Shown: positions 5,450 through 6,255 of the stretch, piece after piece | Position numbering within the stretch: position 1 is the first letter of the stretch | How the letters are laid out: each line of letters starts with the position of its first letter | NCBI GenBank assembly: GCA_018267355.1 | Contig: JAFDYP010000061.1 | Coordinates: 1 to 6,255 of the forward strand | Reading direction: 5' to 3' | Length of the DNA: 6,255 nucleotides | DNA from: Bacteroidota bacterium | GTDB taxonomy: Bacteria > Bacteroidota > Bacteroidia > Chitinophagales > LD1 | Made by a program: the position numbers and the translations under genes | The notes under the pieces: model-generated | Database searches by the model: none | Told to the model about the DNA's origin: nothing | Seen by the model: only the letters and a program-made list of their open reading frames with translations

Positions 5450-6255
5450 TATTGACATACGGTTTTTTCGCTTTCGTATTTGCATTTACGCTTTTCATTT
5501 CGATAAGTAAATACAAACCGCAGCACTACAAAATAGCTGTATGGGATACCGAGGGCTATTATATTTATCTTCCGGCTGTATTCATCTACCATGGCTTTGA
5601 GGGGATACCATCGCAGACGATCATACCCGAAACGCAACAGCCATACCTGCCGAAATGGCCTGGTACACAAAAAGTGTATACGAAGTATACCTGCGGAGAG
5701 GCCTTGCTAATCCTTCCGTTTTGGTTGGCGGGCCACTGCCTGGCGCATCTTATGCCAGCGCGATATACACCTGATGGCTTTTCTGAGATATACATGCTGC
5801 TTTTCCTTATCGCCATTGCATCATATCTCACTGGTGGCCTGTATATATCCTGGAGGATATTGCGGAGCTATTTCTCAGATATGATCGTCCTCCTCGCACT
5901 GCTTTGTATATGGATGGGGACCAGCTTTATTCAGTATACATCATTTAATCCCGGCAATTCGCATGTTTTTTCTTATTTTCTCATTGCCTTGATCGTATAT
6001 CAGACTCCTGGTCTGTACGCTGCACTCTCAGTACGCCGTATTATATTTTTTGCTCTTACCTTTGCATTGCTGGCCTTAGTGCGCCCTACCAATGGCATAG
6101 TGCTCATATATCCCATGTTTTATTCTGTGTGGTCATGGTCAGATATGCGACAGCGGTTCTTGTATTTGATGAAATATATCCGGTTCCTGCCTCTTTTTAT
6201 TGCCATTGTTTTGCTCGTATTTATTCCCCAGTTCGTTTACTGGAAGTTTATTACC
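5431..6255 (+). CDS. GT-C/GT39-like integral membrane glycosyltransferase (3' partial)
   Basis: An open frame of 275 codons without stop runs to the window edge. The protein is strongly hydrophobic with about seven or eight membrane segments near residues 6-25, 91-108, 120-140, 151-168, 179-190, 204-217, 223-236 and 252-270. Between the first two lies a periplasmic-type loop with WDTEGYYIYLPAVFIYHG (38-55) and KWPGTQKVYTKYTCGEALLILPFW (split around 76-98); an acidic residue in this first loop is the usual catalytic site of GT-C enzymes, here Asp39 or Glu41. His178, RPTN (218-221) and PQFVYWK (266-272) are further marks of the Bacteroidota GT39-like family, as I recall it. Such enzymes move a sugar from a polyprenyl-phosphate donor on the outer face of the inner membrane. 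The ATG at 5431 lies inside the end of the Nudix gene in another frame (19-base overlap), suggesting coupled translation. Full members are usually longer, so perhaps about half is missing. Its isoleucine codons differ from those of ftsK. Confidence 0.8.
   Translation, partial: MARFKIILTYGFFAFVFAFTLFISISKYKPQHYKIAVWDTEGYYIYLPAVFIYHGFEGIPSQTIIPETQQPYLPKWPGTQKVYTKYTCGEALLILPFWLAGHCLAHLMPARYTPDGFSEIYMLLFLIAIASYLTGGLYISWRILRSYFSDMIVLLALLCIWMGTSFIQYTSFNPGNSHVFSYFLIALIVYQTPGLYAALSVRRIIFFALTFALLALVRPTNGIVLIYPMFYSVWSWSDMRQRFLYLMKYIRFLPLFIAIVLLVFIPQFVYWKFIT

Noticed and set aside
5068..5831. Minus-strand open frames over the Nudix and glycosyltransferase genes
   Set aside because: They are antisense to a clear Nudix box and to a continuous transmembrane reading frame, with no supporting start signals or recognisable domains.
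1..6255. Alternative genetic code as the cause of the ftsK interruption
   Set aside because: TAA also ends the coiled-coil and Nudix genes at sensible places, TAG ends lolA and the T9SS cargo, and TGA ends ftsK, so no stop codon is reassigned.

Overview
The window looks like chromosomal DNA from a Bacteroidota bacterium, most likely of the Chitinophaga/Sphingobacteria type. The evidence is a secreted protein with a type IX secretion (T9SS) C-terminal sorting domain, the Bacteroidota form of FtsK (Walker A GATGQGKS), a LolA carrier directly downstream of ftsK, and A-rich leaders in front of most start codons instead of strong Shine-Dalgarno sites. The genetic code appears standard: TAA, TAG and TGA all end genes here. 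I see no mobile element, CRISPR array, tRNA or rRNA, and the gene content is mostly core housekeeping.

Layout. Positions 1-1227 (+) hold the C-terminal part of the DNA translocase FtsK, interrupted by an in-frame TAA at 52-54 that is followed at once by a strong Shine-Dalgarno sequence and an ATG. A LolA-type periplasmic lipoprotein carrier follows (1321-2001, +), then a T9SS-exported multidomain surface protein (2092-3513, +). A perfect 10-bp hairpin at 3536-3562 separates this block from a convergent gene for an uncharacterised, highly charged coiled-coil protein (3584-4741, -). From a 57-bp divergent spacer a second rightward pair starts: a Nudix hydrolase of the CoA-pyrophosphatase type (4799-5449, +) and, overlapping it by 19 bases, the first 275 codons of a multi-spanning GT-C/GT39-like membrane glycosyltransferase that runs off the right edge (5431-6255, +).

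How the genes relate. FtsK (chromosome segregation at the septum), LolA (lipoprotein transport to the outer membrane) and the T9SS cargo all bear on the cell envelope or division, but nothing shows that they act in one pathway. The Nudix/glycosyltransferase pair is probably translationally coupled through its overlap; a shared function is not evident.

The most notable point is the ftsK interruption. It is either a point-mutation or sequencing artefact, or a split FtsK whose beta-gamma motor portion is translated as a separate polypeptide. The most unknown gene is the coiled-coil protein. I found no convincing new multi-gene system.
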